From contig NZ_JOKH01000002.1 of NCBI RefSeq assembly GCF_000722635.1, forward strand, positions 874,756 through 938,755: 64,000 nt of DNA, in the 5' to 3' direction. The notes below the pieces were generated by a model. It ran no database searches. It worked only from the letters and a program-made list of their open reading frames with translations, and was not told the origin of the DNA. The DNA is from Endozoicomonas numazuensis (GTDB lineage Bacteria > Pseudomonadota > Gammaproteobacteria > Pseudomonadales > Endozoicomonadaceae). The position numbers and the translations under genes were made by a program. This document shows, piece by piece, positions 53,810 to 62,438 of this stretch. Positions within the stretch are counted from its first letter, which is position 1, and every line of letters starts with the position of its first letter.

Positions 53810-54037
53810 TTATCGAGTGTGCAGAAAACAACGATCAAGAGCCAGCTCAGTCAACGCTAGCAAATGGCTTAGAAAGACACCTTCAACCTGACGTGAAGAA
53901 AAATAAAGATGCTGATCCTGAATGTATTCGTCCACACTTTGATTGCAGGTCAGGGAGATATAAAAAGCCCTCATAGCCTCATCCTCAACATTGAGGATAG
54001 AGACAATCGTTGCGGAGGGTATTGTCGTTTCGCTCAT
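53810..54037 (-). CDS. small protein of unknown function with a strong ribosome binding site
   Basis: 75 residues from the ATG at 54037, which is preceded by AAGGAG at 6 nt, one of the best ribosome binding sites in the window. An open frame 19 codons longer exists but lacks such a site. The protein (MSETTIPSATIVSILNVEDE to ALTELALDRCFLHTR) is soluble-looking, mildly acidic, with a likely helical C-terminal half and two cysteines. No family recognised. Stands alone between metX and the ZapB-like gene. Confidence 0.55.
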   Translation of the reverse strand: MSETTIPSATIVSILNVEDEAMRAFYISLTCNQSVDEYIQDQHLYFSSRQVEGVFLSHLLALTELALDRCFLHTR

Positions 54038-54582
54038 GCAAAACTCCTTGAGGCATTCCACCTCATACACAGGTGATACAAGTGTCCTGTGCAATTCAGA
54101 AGAGCATCAAGGTTTCCGGTCGGCATTTAATAGAGTTCTGACGAGCCATTTTTACAGCCCTGTTGTCCAAAAAACGCCTTCGGTGATCTGATTTTTGAAT
54201 AGAACCCGCAGCAAAAAACAATTGGCCGCAACAGGTATTTGATTAGTATCAAACAGTCAAATTCAGTATCCGATGCCCGTCGTTTTTTAAGTCACTTCAG
54301 AAGCCATAACAATGGTCACTGAAATAAACCCATAAAAATTCGCTTACCACTCACTCTCTTTTGTAATTACTTCGCAAGTATAGCCTGCATATACGTAACT
54401 TATCTGAACTTAGCCTGAACTATGTGCTATCGTAGAGCTCAGTGCAAAAGCCACTCTGAACCTTTGCAGAAGCTTGCCAGATTAATGCTTTATGAAAATC
54501 TATCGGAGAGCATGGCGGGTAGCGGTTGGTTGCAGGCAGGCTGATTTCGTCCGAACTATTTCCTGGTGATAAAGTAACAGTT
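54038..54582. other. intergenic region upstream of the ZapB-like gene
   Basis: About 540 bp with divergent start regions. I see no further gene, repeat or clear promoter. Confidence 0.5.
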
Positions 54583-54816
54583 ATGTCCATTGAATCCTTA
54601 GGTCAACTGGAAGCCAAACTTCAGAATCTTATCGACAAACTTGAGCTCACTCGAATGGAGCTTGAGGAACTGCGTTCATCAAACACTCGTCTTGAAGATG
54701 AAAATTCTCATCTGAAACAGGAGCTAAGCTCTTGGAGTGACAGAGTTGGAGCTCTGCTCGGCAAGCTCGATAGCGTATCTGACGAAGCTGAAGAAGTCGC
54801 ATACGAGCAAGCATAA
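54583..54816 (+). CDS. ZapB-like coiled-coil protein (TIGR02449 type)
   Basis: 77 residues from ATG 54583 (MSIESLGQLEAKLQNLIDKL). Almost the whole length is a heptad-patterned coiled coil (LELTRMELEELRSSNTRLED), with SSWSDRVGALLGKLD near the end, as in the small proteins encoded next to zapA in Pseudomonas-type genomes. Such proteins are similar to the cell-division factor ZapB. An in-frame start 57 nt upstream would add an unrelated leader. No zapA follows here. Confidence 0.8.
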   Translation: MSIESLGQLEAKLQNLIDKLELTRMELEELRSSNTRLEDENSHLKQELSSWSDRVGALLGKLDSVSDEAEEVAYEQA

Positions 54817-54844
54817 CGGTCATTTTCACATTTACGACCCATGT

Positions 54845-54980
54845 CTTCAGGAGTGTAATGTCTGCTTTCATCGCACCAGGCAATGAGAAAGCCAGAAAGC
54901 CTATGACGGCTTATAGCGCATTACCTCTCACATACAGAGACACTCCTGAACTTTACCGCCTGATCACTCTCAGGCGGTAA
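54845..54980 (+). ncRNA. highly structured segment, possible small RNA or short ORF
   Basis: TTCAGGAGTGT (54846-54856) pairs perfectly with ACACTCCTGAA (54940-54950), closing an 83-nt interior, and a second 9-bp hairpin (54954-54962 with 54971-54979) follows directly. In this place Pseudomonas-type genomes often carry zapA and 6S RNA, but I do not recognise 6S features. An alternative is a 40-codon ORF (54858-54980, begins MSAFIAPGNEKARK) with AGGAG just upstream. The stem would hide that ribosome binding site. Both readings are tentative. Confidence 0.35.
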
Positions 54981-55036
54981 CCATCAATCGCAGTTCATCA
55001 CTAAAATTGTAAAGTGATATATAAACTCATAATGGT

Positions 55037-56938
55037 TTATTCACTTTCCATTTCTTCAAGTTTTTCCAATGCTTCCATCCACTCTTCTTCGATATCGCCG
55101 ATGGCCATTTTGTATTGCGTTTGTTGATCCAGCAAAGCTTTTAAACGCTCTTTTGCAGAATGCTCATAAAGCTCTGGATTCGCCAGTTCAGACTCTATAT
55201 CAACCAATAAAGACTGCTGCTTCTCGAGTTTTTTCTCCAAAGACTCGACTTTCTTTTTCATCGGTCTGAGTTGCTTGCGACGCTCGGCATCCAGGCGTTT
55301 CTGCTCTTTTCTGGCTTGTGCAGAGTTTGAAGACTGGAGTGTTTCAGAAGCTGGTTCTGACTTTTCTTCCTGCCGCTGTTGAGTCAGCCAGACACTATAG
55401 TCTTCCAGATCACCTTCAAACGCTTCCACCCTGCCACCATGAACCAGGAAAAGATCATCCGTAGTGCTGCGCAGGAGATTACGATCGTGCGACACCAGAA
55501 TCATAGCGCCTTCAAACGTCTGTAGAGCCATCGTCAGAGCGTGACGCATATCAAGATCAAGATGGTTGGTCGGTTCATCAAGCAATAACAGGTTGGGCTT
55601 ATGCCAGGCGACGATAGCCAAAGCCAGCCTTGCCTGTTCTCCACCAGAAAAACCTTCGATCTTTTCCAGCGCTTTGTCACCATGAAAGCCAAAACCACCC
55701 AGAAAGTTTCTTAACTCCTGCTCTCTTGCTTCAGGCGACAATCGTTGTAGATGAAGCAGTGGGCTGGCGTCTGCATCCAATTTTTCCAGCTGATGTTGAG
55801 CAAAATACCCAATTTTCAGATGCTCACCGTCATGCCGCTCTCCCGCCACAAGAGGAAGTTCACCTGCCAGTGTCCGGATTAATGTTGATTTACCAGCACC
55901 ATTAGCCCCCAGCAAACCTATACGACTGCCGGGCAGAATGTTCAGCTTCATCTTGATCATAGCGTTGCCTTCATACCCCAGCTCTGCTTTATCCAGAGTC
56001 AATAAGGGCGAAGACATTTTGTCGGGATCAGGAAAACTGAAACTGAAAGGGGAATCCACATGCGCCGGAGCAATTTCTTCCAGCCTGGCCAACGCTTTTA
56101 ATCGACTTTGAGCCTGCTTGGCTTTAGTCGCCTTGGCACGAAATCGTTCAACAAACTTTTCCATGTGTGCACGTTGCTTTTGTTGTTTTTCAAAAGCAGC
56201 CTGCTGTTGCTGAAGACGTTCTGAACGCATACGTTCGAAAGCAGAATAGTTGCCTCGGTAGGTATTCAGCTTCTGATGTTCAATATGAATGGTGACATCA
56301 ATCACCTCATCCAGAAAATCACGGTCGTGAGAAATAATAATCAGCGTACCCTGATAACGCTTCAGAAAGCTTTCCAGCCAGACAATGGCATCCAGATCAA
56401 GGTGGTTAGTAGGCTCGTCCAGAAACAGTAAGTCAGAGGGACACATCAGAGTACGTGCCAAATTCAGCCGCATTCTCCAACCACCGGAGAAATCTTTTAC
56501 GCTGCGCTCGATTTGTTCATGGGAAAATCCAAGACCATGCAGTAATTGTTCTGCACGCGAACGCGCAGTATAACCATCAGCCTGCAGCAACTTTTCATGA
56601 AGTTCAGCAAGCTTGCCATGCTCTTCATCGCGTTCAGCCTGCTCAATCGCTTTTTCTATTTTTCGAAGTATTTCATCGCCATCCAGCACATAATCCACAG
56701 CTTTCTGATCAAGGGCCAGTACTTCCTGGGCCATATGGGCAATCCCTCGGCCAGGATCGATGCTGATATCACCCTTATCCGGTTGAAAGACACCCATAAT
56801 CAGCGCCAGCAAACTCGACTTGCCGCACCCATTGGCACCGACCAGTCCGACATGCTGGCCGTGATGAATCATTGCACTGGTTTCTTCCAGCAAAACCTTG
56901 CCAGAACGCAATAAACTGACTGAATTCAAATTAATCAT
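55037..56938 (-). CDS. yheS: ABC-F family ATPase YheS
   Basis: Soluble twin-ATPase that acts on ribosomes, not a transporter. 633 residues from ATG 56938 (MINLNSVSLLRSGKVLLEET); six residues upstream are not family-like. First ATPase: GLVGANGCGKSSLLALIMG, signature DFSGGWRMRLNLARTLMCPS, LLFLDEPTNHLDLDAIVWLE. Linker RFRAKATKAKQAQSRLKALA. Second ATPase: IGLLGANGAGKSTLIRTLAG, FSGGEQARLALAIVAWHKPN, LLLLDEPTNHLDLDMRHALT. The C-terminal coiled coil completes the match to E. coli YheS. Confidence 0.95.
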   Translation of the reverse strand: MINLNSVSLLRSGKVLLEETSAMIHHGQHVGLVGANGCGKSSLLALIMGVFQPDKGDISIDPGRGIAHMAQEVLALDQKAVDYVLDGDEILRKIEKAIEQAERDEEHGKLAELHEKLLQADGYTARSRAEQLLHGLGFSHEQIERSVKDFSGGWRMRLNLARTLMCPSDLLFLDEPTNHLDLDAIVWLESFLKRYQGTLIIISHDRDFLDEVIDVTIHIEHQKLNTYRGNYSAFERMRSERLQQQQAAFEKQQKQRAHMEKFVERFRAKATKAKQAQSRLKALARLEEIAPAHVDSPFSFSFPDPDKMSSPLLTLDKAELGYEGNAMIKMKLNILPGSRIGLLGANGAGKSTLIRTLAGELPLVAGERHDGEHLKIGYFAQHQLEKLDADASPLLHLQRLSPEAREQELRNFLGGFGFHGDKALEKIEGFSGGEQARLALAIVAWHKPNLLLLDEPTNHLDLDMRHALTMALQTFEGAMILVSHDRNLLRSTTDDLFLVHGGRVEAFEGDLEDYSVWLTQQRQEEKSEPASETLQSSNSAQARKEQKRLDAERRKQLRPMKKKVESLEKKLEKQQSLLVDIESELANPELYEHSAKERLKALLDQQTQYKMAIGDIEEEWMEALEKLEEMESE

Positions 56939-57106
56939 GGCGCGCATTATAAACACTGTTTCACTGGCATTCCTACGGGAATATCAGACACGAATAGATT
57001 CAGGGTTCAGGAAGCACAATGGAGTGAATAAGCAGTAGACGAATCAGGATATTTTCAGGGTCTGGGAATATAGTGGTAACTCAGCTTGTACACCTTCCCT
57101 AGACAG

Positions 57107-57133
57107 AAAAAGTGGCAACTGGAAGATTGCCAC
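57107..57133 (-). terminator. intrinsic terminator of algP
   Basis: On the minus strand GTGGCAA pairs with TTGCCAC (57112-57118 with 57127-57133, 8-nt loop) and is followed directly by TTTTT (57107-57111). Confidence 0.8.
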
Positions 57134-57227
57134 AAGGAAGTACTCGCTGATAGCGGGCGAGAGGGAGACAGGTATTTGGAATTATTGCAGGAGAGGATAC
57201 CCCCTCCTGCAGAGACTGCTAGAGCGA

Positions 57228-57758
57228 TTAACGCTTCGCTTTCTTCTTAGCTAGAGCCTTTTTAGCAGCAGCCTTGGGAGCTGGAGCTTTTTTCTTAGCT
57301 ACAGCTTTCTTGGCAGCCGCTTTACGGACTGGGGCTTTTTTCTTAGCAGGCGCCTTTTTCTTGGCAGTGGCTTTTTTCGCTACAGGTTTCTTTTTAGCAG
57401 CTGCCTTCTTAGCGGGTGCTTTTTTCTTGGCAGTTGTTTTCTTAGCGGTAGTCTTTTTCTTAGCCGGTGCCTTTTTCTTGGCTACTGTCTTTTTAGCGGT
57501 CGCTTTTTTAGCAGGCGCTTTTTTCTTGGCGGGTGCTTTCTTCTTGGGAGTGGCTTTAGCTTTAGCCTTTGCTTTCTTCAAAGACTCTTTAGCCTTATCC
57601 AGTTTTTTCTTAAGAGCTTCAATTTCTTTTTCTAGCGTCTTAACTGGATCTACCTTGCGGGTAGTCTTCTTAACTGCAGTTTTTTTAGCTGCTGGTTTTT
57701 TAGCTGCTGGTTTTTTAACAGCCTTCTTAACGGCTGGTTTCCTTTTAGCTACAGGCAT
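57228..57758 (-). CDS. algP: AlgP-type histone H1-like protein
   Basis: 176 residues, almost entirely Lys, Ala and Pro. The N-terminal 75 residues include a helix (VKTLEKEIEALKKKLDKAKE), then a long array of imperfect KKAPAKKA / KKTTAKKT units to the C-terminus. AlgP of Pseudomonas has the same plan and binds DNA. Repetitive DNA here makes the opposite strand open too, which is a by-product. Next to an FKBP gene and rsd, as in Pseudomonas. The repeats can change length by recombination. Confidence 0.9.
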   Translation of the reverse strand: MPVAKRKPAVKKAVKKPAAKKPAAKKTAVKKTTRKVDPVKTLEKEIEALKKKLDKAKESLKKAKAKAKATPKKKAPAKKKAPAKKATAKKTVAKKKAPAKKKTTAKKTTAKKKAPAKKAAAKKKPVAKKATAKKKAPAKKKAPVRKAAAKKAVAKKKAPAPKAAAKKALAKKKAKR

Positions 57759-58180
57759 TTGTCATCCCTCGTCATTGCCTTTAGAAGTACTTCTATATAA
57801 AAGCTGAATAATTTATATCCAGTTTTAATTAGAAAAATAGAGTGCTTATCACACGACTGCAAATTTTTTTATACATTTTTTTTATATAAGATGAAATTAT
57901 TTCTTCAAAAAAAACTTGTCGTATTTAATTTTATTTTTTAGAAAAGTCATTTTACCCTTAAATTTAAGGCCTTTTTGTAAAACTGCTACTTCTGAACACT
58001 TGCTATCTCTTAACGTTTGCACAAAGATGGATTATTACCTGTGCTAAAAAAAAATTTGACTCATCTGTGTCGAGCTAACACAAACAACCATGAGCCGGAA
58101 ATACAGCTCAAACCGGAATATGAAAATAGTGACTGCAAAGTCTGAGTGAGCTGAATTTTCATAGTAAATAGAGAGACCCC
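57759..58180. other. algP-FKBP intergenic region
   Basis: Very AT-rich DNA holding the divergent promoters of algP and the FKBP gene, and the dispersed palindromic element at 58082-58168. No other gene. Confidence 0.6.
58082..58168. repeat. dispersed palindromic element, copy B
   Basis: About 80% identical to 13476-13560, sharing AAACA-x-CCATGAGC at the left end and GAGCTG-x-ATTTTCATAG at the right. It ends 12 nt before the FKBP gene start, so it forms the leader of that mRNA. Confidence 0.75.
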
Positions 58181-58867
58181 ATGAGACTAAAAGTGCTTGC
58201 TGGCATCGCCCTGATGTCCTATTCCCTGCAATCAGTTGCTGCTTTGGATACGAAAGCAGACAAGCTCAGCTATAGCCTGGGTGCGATTTTGGCTGAGCAA
58301 CTCAAGCAGTTCGAGAGCATTAACGCAGACGCATTGTCTCAGGGTATCAAAGATACTCTTGAGAACAAACCTCTCGCTCTGGACAAGCAAGAAATGTTTA
58401 AGCTGATTGAAACAGCTCGTCAGGAACAACTCACTGATGAAGCTAAAAAGAACCTTGAAAAAGGTCAGGCCTTCCTGAAAGAGAATGCAAAAAAGCCCGG
58501 CATAAATACACTGGAAAGTGGCCTTCAATACAAAGTAATAAAAAATGGTCAAGGTGTTAAACCGCAGGAAAACAGTGAAGTGACTGTCAATTACGAAGGA
58601 CGCCTTCTGGATAACAAAGTCTTCGATAGTTCTTACAACAGAAATCAGCCTGCAACCTTCAAGCTGAATCAGGTTATCAAAGGCTGGACAGAAGGCCTGA
58701 AACAGATGTCAGAGGGTTCTGTCTGGGAACTCTACATTCCTGCTGATCTTGCCTATGGACCCGGAGGCATTCCCGGAAGAATAGGGCCAAACGAAATGCT
58801 GACTTTCAAAGTTGAGCTGCTGAGTGTGAAAAAAGACTCACTGGGAAAAGAAGAGAAAAAGAAGTAA
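58181..58867 (+). CDS. FKBP-type peptidyl-prolyl isomerase (FkpA/Mip type), exported
   Basis: 228 residues. Signal peptide MRLKVLAGIALMSYSLQSVA, an N-terminal dimerisation domain (KLSYSLGAILAEQLKQFESI, typical FKBP_N), a linker helix and a C-terminal FKBP domain: VTVNYEGRLLDNKVFDSSYN, FKLNQVIKGWTEGLKQMSEG, WELYIPADLAYGPGGIPGRI and NEMLTFKVELL. A periplasmic chaperone-isomerase. The equivalent Pseudomonas gene lies between algP and algQ, as here. The tail is Lys/Glu-rich. Confidence 0.94.
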   Translation: MRLKVLAGIALMSYSLQSVAALDTKADKLSYSLGAILAEQLKQFESINADALSQGIKDTLENKPLALDKQEMFKLIETARQEQLTDEAKKNLEKGQAFLKENAKKPGINTLESGLQYKVIKNGQGVKPQENSEVTVNYEGRLLDNKVFDSSYNRNQPATFKLNQVIKGWTEGLKQMSEGSVWELYIPADLAYGPGGIPGRIGPNEMLTFKVELLSVKKDSLGKEEKKK

Positions 58868-58941
58868 ACAACCCGTCATAGACTGAGCTGTTTCCTTCAT
58901 ACTGCTGGCAGATATCCATGCTATCTGCCACTTCTGCAGCA

Positions 58942-59412
58942 TTACTGCGAAGAGAGCAATTCTCTGTGGGATTCGTGTAGCACTTCAATCATTTGATCTT
59001 CCAGAGAAAACCTTTCCTCCAGTGCTTCACCCAGGTCGGAGAGGTGGGTCTGTAGCATGGCAACACTGCTGACGGACTCACAACCGTCGTTAAAATCCAG
59101 ACAAATCTGTGTATTTTTTTCCAGTCTGGGCAGAATAGATTGAGCCATTTCTACTCCCCCATCATTAAATTCCATACCTTCCTGAACCAGTTGTTCATAG
59201 ACTTCAAAATGCCCAGCTGAAACATAATCAACCAGGATCTGGCACATTTCTTTCAATTTATTTGCAACAGGCCTTTTATCATCGTGAAATTGATTCACTC
59301 CATTGATTGAGCAGTAAAGAACAATCAGTTCCTGCCGCTCGTTAAGCCAGCGATCAATAATTTGTGATACGCCACCCCAACGTTCTCTGGCCGTTTTGCA
59401 CCCCTCCAGCAT
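58942..59412 (-). CDS. rsd: anti-sigma70 regulator Rsd/AlgQ
   Basis: 156 residues from ATG 59412, preceded by AGAGGA at 7 nt (an in-frame start nine codons upstream is less likely). CKTARERWGGVSQIIDRWLN and ERQELIVLYCSINGVNQF match the Rsd/AlgQ family, which binds region 4 of sigma70; FYEQLVQEG-like FEVYEQLVQEGMEFNDGGVE is in the centre. In Pseudomonas algQ sits beside algP and an FKBP gene, as here. Confidence 0.93.
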   Translation of the reverse strand: MLEGCKTARERWGGVSQIIDRWLNERQELIVLYCSINGVNQFHDDKRPVANKLKEMCQILVDYVSAGHFEVYEQLVQEGMEFNDGGVEMAQSILPRLEKNTQICLDFNDGCESVSSVAMLQTHLSDLGEALEERFSLEDQMIEVLHESHRELLSSQ

Positions 59413-59948
59413 GACAATTCCTCTTCGTTTGGATCTCATCTACTCGAAACGGGATCACTTTCTCGCCGCTTGAAATGGCGACTCAGTTGCTAGGTTATGA
59501 CAGTGGATTTTTTGCGGCAAGGGGTAATTTCAATTTACTGTAAATTTCGATATTGATTATATTTGGACACTCGCACTAAAAGTCGTTTTTTTCAGGGTTT
59601 TAACCGTTTTTTAATTCTAATACGGATAAGAAAGGAAGCTTTGATTAAAAAAGATTATTTAAAAAAGAAGCAAAAAAGACAGATTATCGTCTCAATCCGG
59701 CTAATTTCAATTGCATTCAAAAACCTGAAAGCAAACCTTTTACCTGCTTCCATACTAAAAAAAACCAATAAGACCTCTTTAAATCAAGCTTTACTTTCTA
59801 TTTAAAAAAGCCAAGCAACCCAGAATTTCACCCAATATAGAAAATAAAAATATACTCAGGCTCTGGGAAGAGCTCTTCTAAAAACCTCAGCAGGTTCCAG
59901 TAGGAATAGACCCACTCTCAAGAACCTGCCCATGAGATTTAATTTCAA
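59413..59948. other. AT-rich region between rsd and gshA
   Basis: An 80-codon Lys-rich open frame (59563-59805, plus) looks like chance in AT-rich DNA. The gshA terminator lies at 59880-59929. Nothing else is seen. Confidence 0.55.
59880..59929 (-). terminator. gshA terminator
   Basis: GCAGGTTC (59890-59897) pairs with GAACCTGC (59922-59929); on the minus strand the stem is followed after five bases by TTTTT (59880-59884). Confidence 0.6.
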
Positions 59949-61523
59949 TTACTCTGACTCAAAGTAATGTTTCAAAAATTCATCAAAGTCAGTGGTATCT
60001 AATGCTTTCAGATGCTCCTGGTCTGCTCTTGACTCAGCAGCTATTCGTCCGAAATACTCCAGTCTTTCAGGCTGAATTTCCTGTTGACTGAAGTAGTGAG
60101 AATGTATTTCTGATTGCTTAAGCATCCAGTCGATATAACTGTCTCCACTGCTTTTCAGTGCCTGCAAAATTTTTGCTGATGGCGTACTTTCTGAATCCAG
60201 TAACTTCTCTCTTTGCTGCTCCAGAGACTCTGAGAACAGGCTCGAATCATTGGCTTGATCGAGCATTTCAGCAACCGGAACCATTTTGTCGATCAACCGA
60301 AGTCCCCAGTGAGTGAGAACGACCGGGCCTTGTTCATCATTTAACTCCAATCCCGGACGCCTTCCTTCTGAAACCGTTCGAGCAAAGTTTTCAGTCACTC
60401 TTTGGCATTCTTCATGATCAATTTCAGGGCTATCCATCAGTGCTACAAAGACCAGAAAAACATCCAGAAAAGCAGCATCAACCGATGACAAACCCAGAGG
60501 CTCCAGAGGATTGATGTCCATACAGCGCACTTCTACATACTCAACGCCATATTTCGATAATGCGGTCAGAGGCTTTTCACCCCGCTTGGCAATTCGCTTG
60601 GGCCGAATGTTGCTGTAATACTCATTTTCAATCTGGAGCAGATTGGTATTCAGCTGTAGATAACGATCCTGATTTTTGAGCCCAATCGCTTCATAAGGCT
60701 CATAAGGTGTTTTAATCGCTGCTGAAAGACTGGAGACGTACTCTCCCAATGTGTTGTAACAAATACTTAAAGAAGACTGCGCGTTATTGGTATAACCAAG
60801 ATCACTCATTCTCAGTGAGGTTGCCCAAGGCATATAGAGCGTATCCTCATCGAGCTGGTCGAGAGTCTCGCTGGGCGCTTCCTGAGTAAAAAAGCTTTTA
60901 CTCACCGCAGGAGACGCTCCGAATAAATACATCAGTAGCCAGGAATAACGGCGAAAATTTCTAATTAAGGCCAGGTAGGACTCTGACTGGAAATCTTCCA
61001 GCGAGTGATCCATTGACTCAGCATCAGACAGTAACTGCCAGAGCGACTCGGGCAATGAAAAGTTATAGTGAATTCCGGCAATAGTTTGCATGGCCTTACC
61101 ATATCGATGAGCCAGACCTTCACGATAAATATACTTCATCTTGCCTGGATTGGAGTCACCGTAACGGGCAATAGGAATACTTTGCTCACCTTCCAGAAAA
61201 GCCGGCATACTGCCTGCCCAGAGCGCTTCACCGTCAAGGTTTCTACAGGTATAACTGTGCAGCTCTTCAAGAAACTTCATGACATCTTCTACCTTGCAAT
61301 AAACCGGAGTAATGAACTCCAGCAAGGCTTCCGAGTAATCGGTCGTAATATAGGGATGCGTCAGAGTCTTGCCCAGCACTTCCGGATGAGAAAGCTGTGA
61401 CAGGCGTGCGTCAGCCGATACCCGCAACCCTTCCCTTTCGATTCCGTGTCGTATACCACTGAACAGGTTTTGGTTGGACGACTGCTGAAGTAGTTGCAGA
61501 CGACTCTCATACTGGCTAGTCAA
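59949..61523 (-). CDS. gshA: glutamate-cysteine ligase
   Basis: First step of glutathione synthesis. 524 residues, E. coli-type (518). GIRHGIEREGLRVSADARLS, LTHPYITTDYSEALLEFITP, LWAGSMPAFLEG, IAGIHYNFSLPESLW and YVEVRCMDINPLEPLGLSSV are the typical blocks for substrate and metal binding. Transcribed alone, with its own terminator. Confidence 0.96.
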   Translation of the reverse strand: MTSQYESRLQLLQQSSNQNLFSGIRHGIEREGLRVSADARLSQLSHPEVLGKTLTHPYITTDYSEALLEFITPVYCKVEDVMKFLEELHSYTCRNLDGEALWAGSMPAFLEGEQSIPIARYGDSNPGKMKYIYREGLAHRYGKAMQTIAGIHYNFSLPESLWQLLSDAESMDHSLEDFQSESYLALIRNFRRYSWLLMYLFGASPAVSKSFFTQEAPSETLDQLDEDTLYMPWATSLRMSDLGYTNNAQSSLSICYNTLGEYVSSLSAAIKTPYEPYEAIGLKNQDRYLQLNTNLLQIENEYYSNIRPKRIAKRGEKPLTALSKYGVEYVEVRCMDINPLEPLGLSSVDAAFLDVFLVFVALMDSPEIDHEECQRVTENFARTVSEGRRPGLELNDEQGPVVLTHWGLRLIDKMVPVAEMLDQANDSSLFSESLEQQREKLLDSESTPSAKILQALKSSGDSYIDWMLKQSEIHSHYFSQQEIQPERLEYFGRIAAESRADQEHLKALDTTDFDEFLKHYFESE

Positions 61524-61973
61524 AATACAATTCCAATCCAGGTGCGTTTTTTCGAGATAAACCTTTTGCTCTGTCGCCCTTCAAATTTGAGGGCAGTGAA
61601 AAGGCTTGTCTTCGCTCATGGCTGTTGTGTGAAATATCTGTAAGCGAGCAAAAAATGTTTGCAATCGCTAAAGGCTATAAACATGTCTTGAGGCGGACTA
61701 TATAACGTTAGAATCTACCTTGCACCTATCGAGATAGATTCATTCTGAAAAGACTCTTTACAAATCAATGGTTCTTTATCCCATATCACCATCGGTGCAA
61801 ATGAATTCAAACTATTCAGAAGACCTGCCTGAACATCAGCATTTCATTCTGACAATCACAGACCTCAAGCATCCCGAAGTCGTTTGAACTTTAGCGAACA
61901 CTGCCGATGAAATCATTCACAAAGCTCACAAATACCCATTGCTCAAAAACCACTTAAAGGGAGCCCGGCCATT
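61524..61973. other. intergenic region between gshA and the BLUF gene
   Basis: Divergent promoters expected. On the minus strand 61609-61626 carries AACAGCCATGAGCGAAGA, identical over 18 nt to 13415-13432. No gene. Confidence 0.6.
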
Positions 61974-62403
61974 ATGGAAAACACGCTTTTCTGTATGGTT
62001 TATACCAGCACAGCTTCTGAGCTTTTCGATGAAGATGCCTTGGAGAAACTACTCAGTGTGGCAAGAGAGAATAATAAAAAAACAGACCATCACAGGGATG
62101 CTGCTATACAGTGAGGGCGTTTTCATCCAGGCTCTGGAAGGAGAAAAACAGCAGGTTGCAGCACTTTATAAAGTCATTGCCAAAGACCCAAGACACTTCG
62201 GCGTCATCATGTTAAACCAGTCTTTTATTGAGACTCGTCAGTTTCCTGAATGGCAGATGGGATTTAAAAAAACCAGCCGAAAGAAACTGGCAGAAAGCAG
62301 TAGCTTCACAGACTTTCTGAGCCCGGATTTTGATACCCGGCTCTTGCAGAAACAACCTTCAATAACCATGAAATTGTTTCTGTCCTTTCGCAAAAACATA
62401 TAA
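61974..62403 (+). pseudogene. BLUF blue-light receptor gene with a one-base frameshift
   Basis: The ATG at 61974 (AAGGGAG about 10 nt upstream) starts MENTLFCMVYTSTASELFDE, a BLUF N-terminus with the flavin-side Tyr10 in VYTS. The frame runs to VARENNKK and is then lost at seven A residues (62076-62082). With six A it reads on as QTITGMLLYSEGVFIQALEG, with the conserved Gln, and PRHFGVIMLNQSFIETRQFP. The rest is intact to TAA at 62401. BLUF proteins bind FAD and sense blue light. As written the product is truncated at about 40 residues of native sequence; pseudogene or base-count error. Confidence 0.82.
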
Positions 62404-62430
62404 AAGAGGCTGCCCGCAAAGACAGCCTCT
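62402..62430 (-). terminator. tex terminator
   Basis: AGAGGCTG (62405-62412) pairs with CAGCCTCT (62423-62430); on the minus strand the stem runs into TTTT (62402-62405). It overlaps the BLUF gene stop and can serve both genes. Confidence 0.8.
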
Positions 62431-62438
62431 CGATCAGC

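Noticed and set aside
57187-57210. Inverted repeat GCAGGAG / CTCCTGC after algP as a second terminator
   Set aside because: It has no T-run on the minus strand; the hairpin at 57112-57133 with TTTTT is the better terminator.
57274-57807. 177-codon open frame antisense to algP
   Set aside because: A by-product of the Lys/Ala codon repeats; the translated sequence is a monotonous Phe/Ala/Leu string.
59563-59805. 80-codon Lys/Asn-rich open frame
   Set aside because: Composition is what AT-rich non-coding DNA gives by chance; there is no good start signal.
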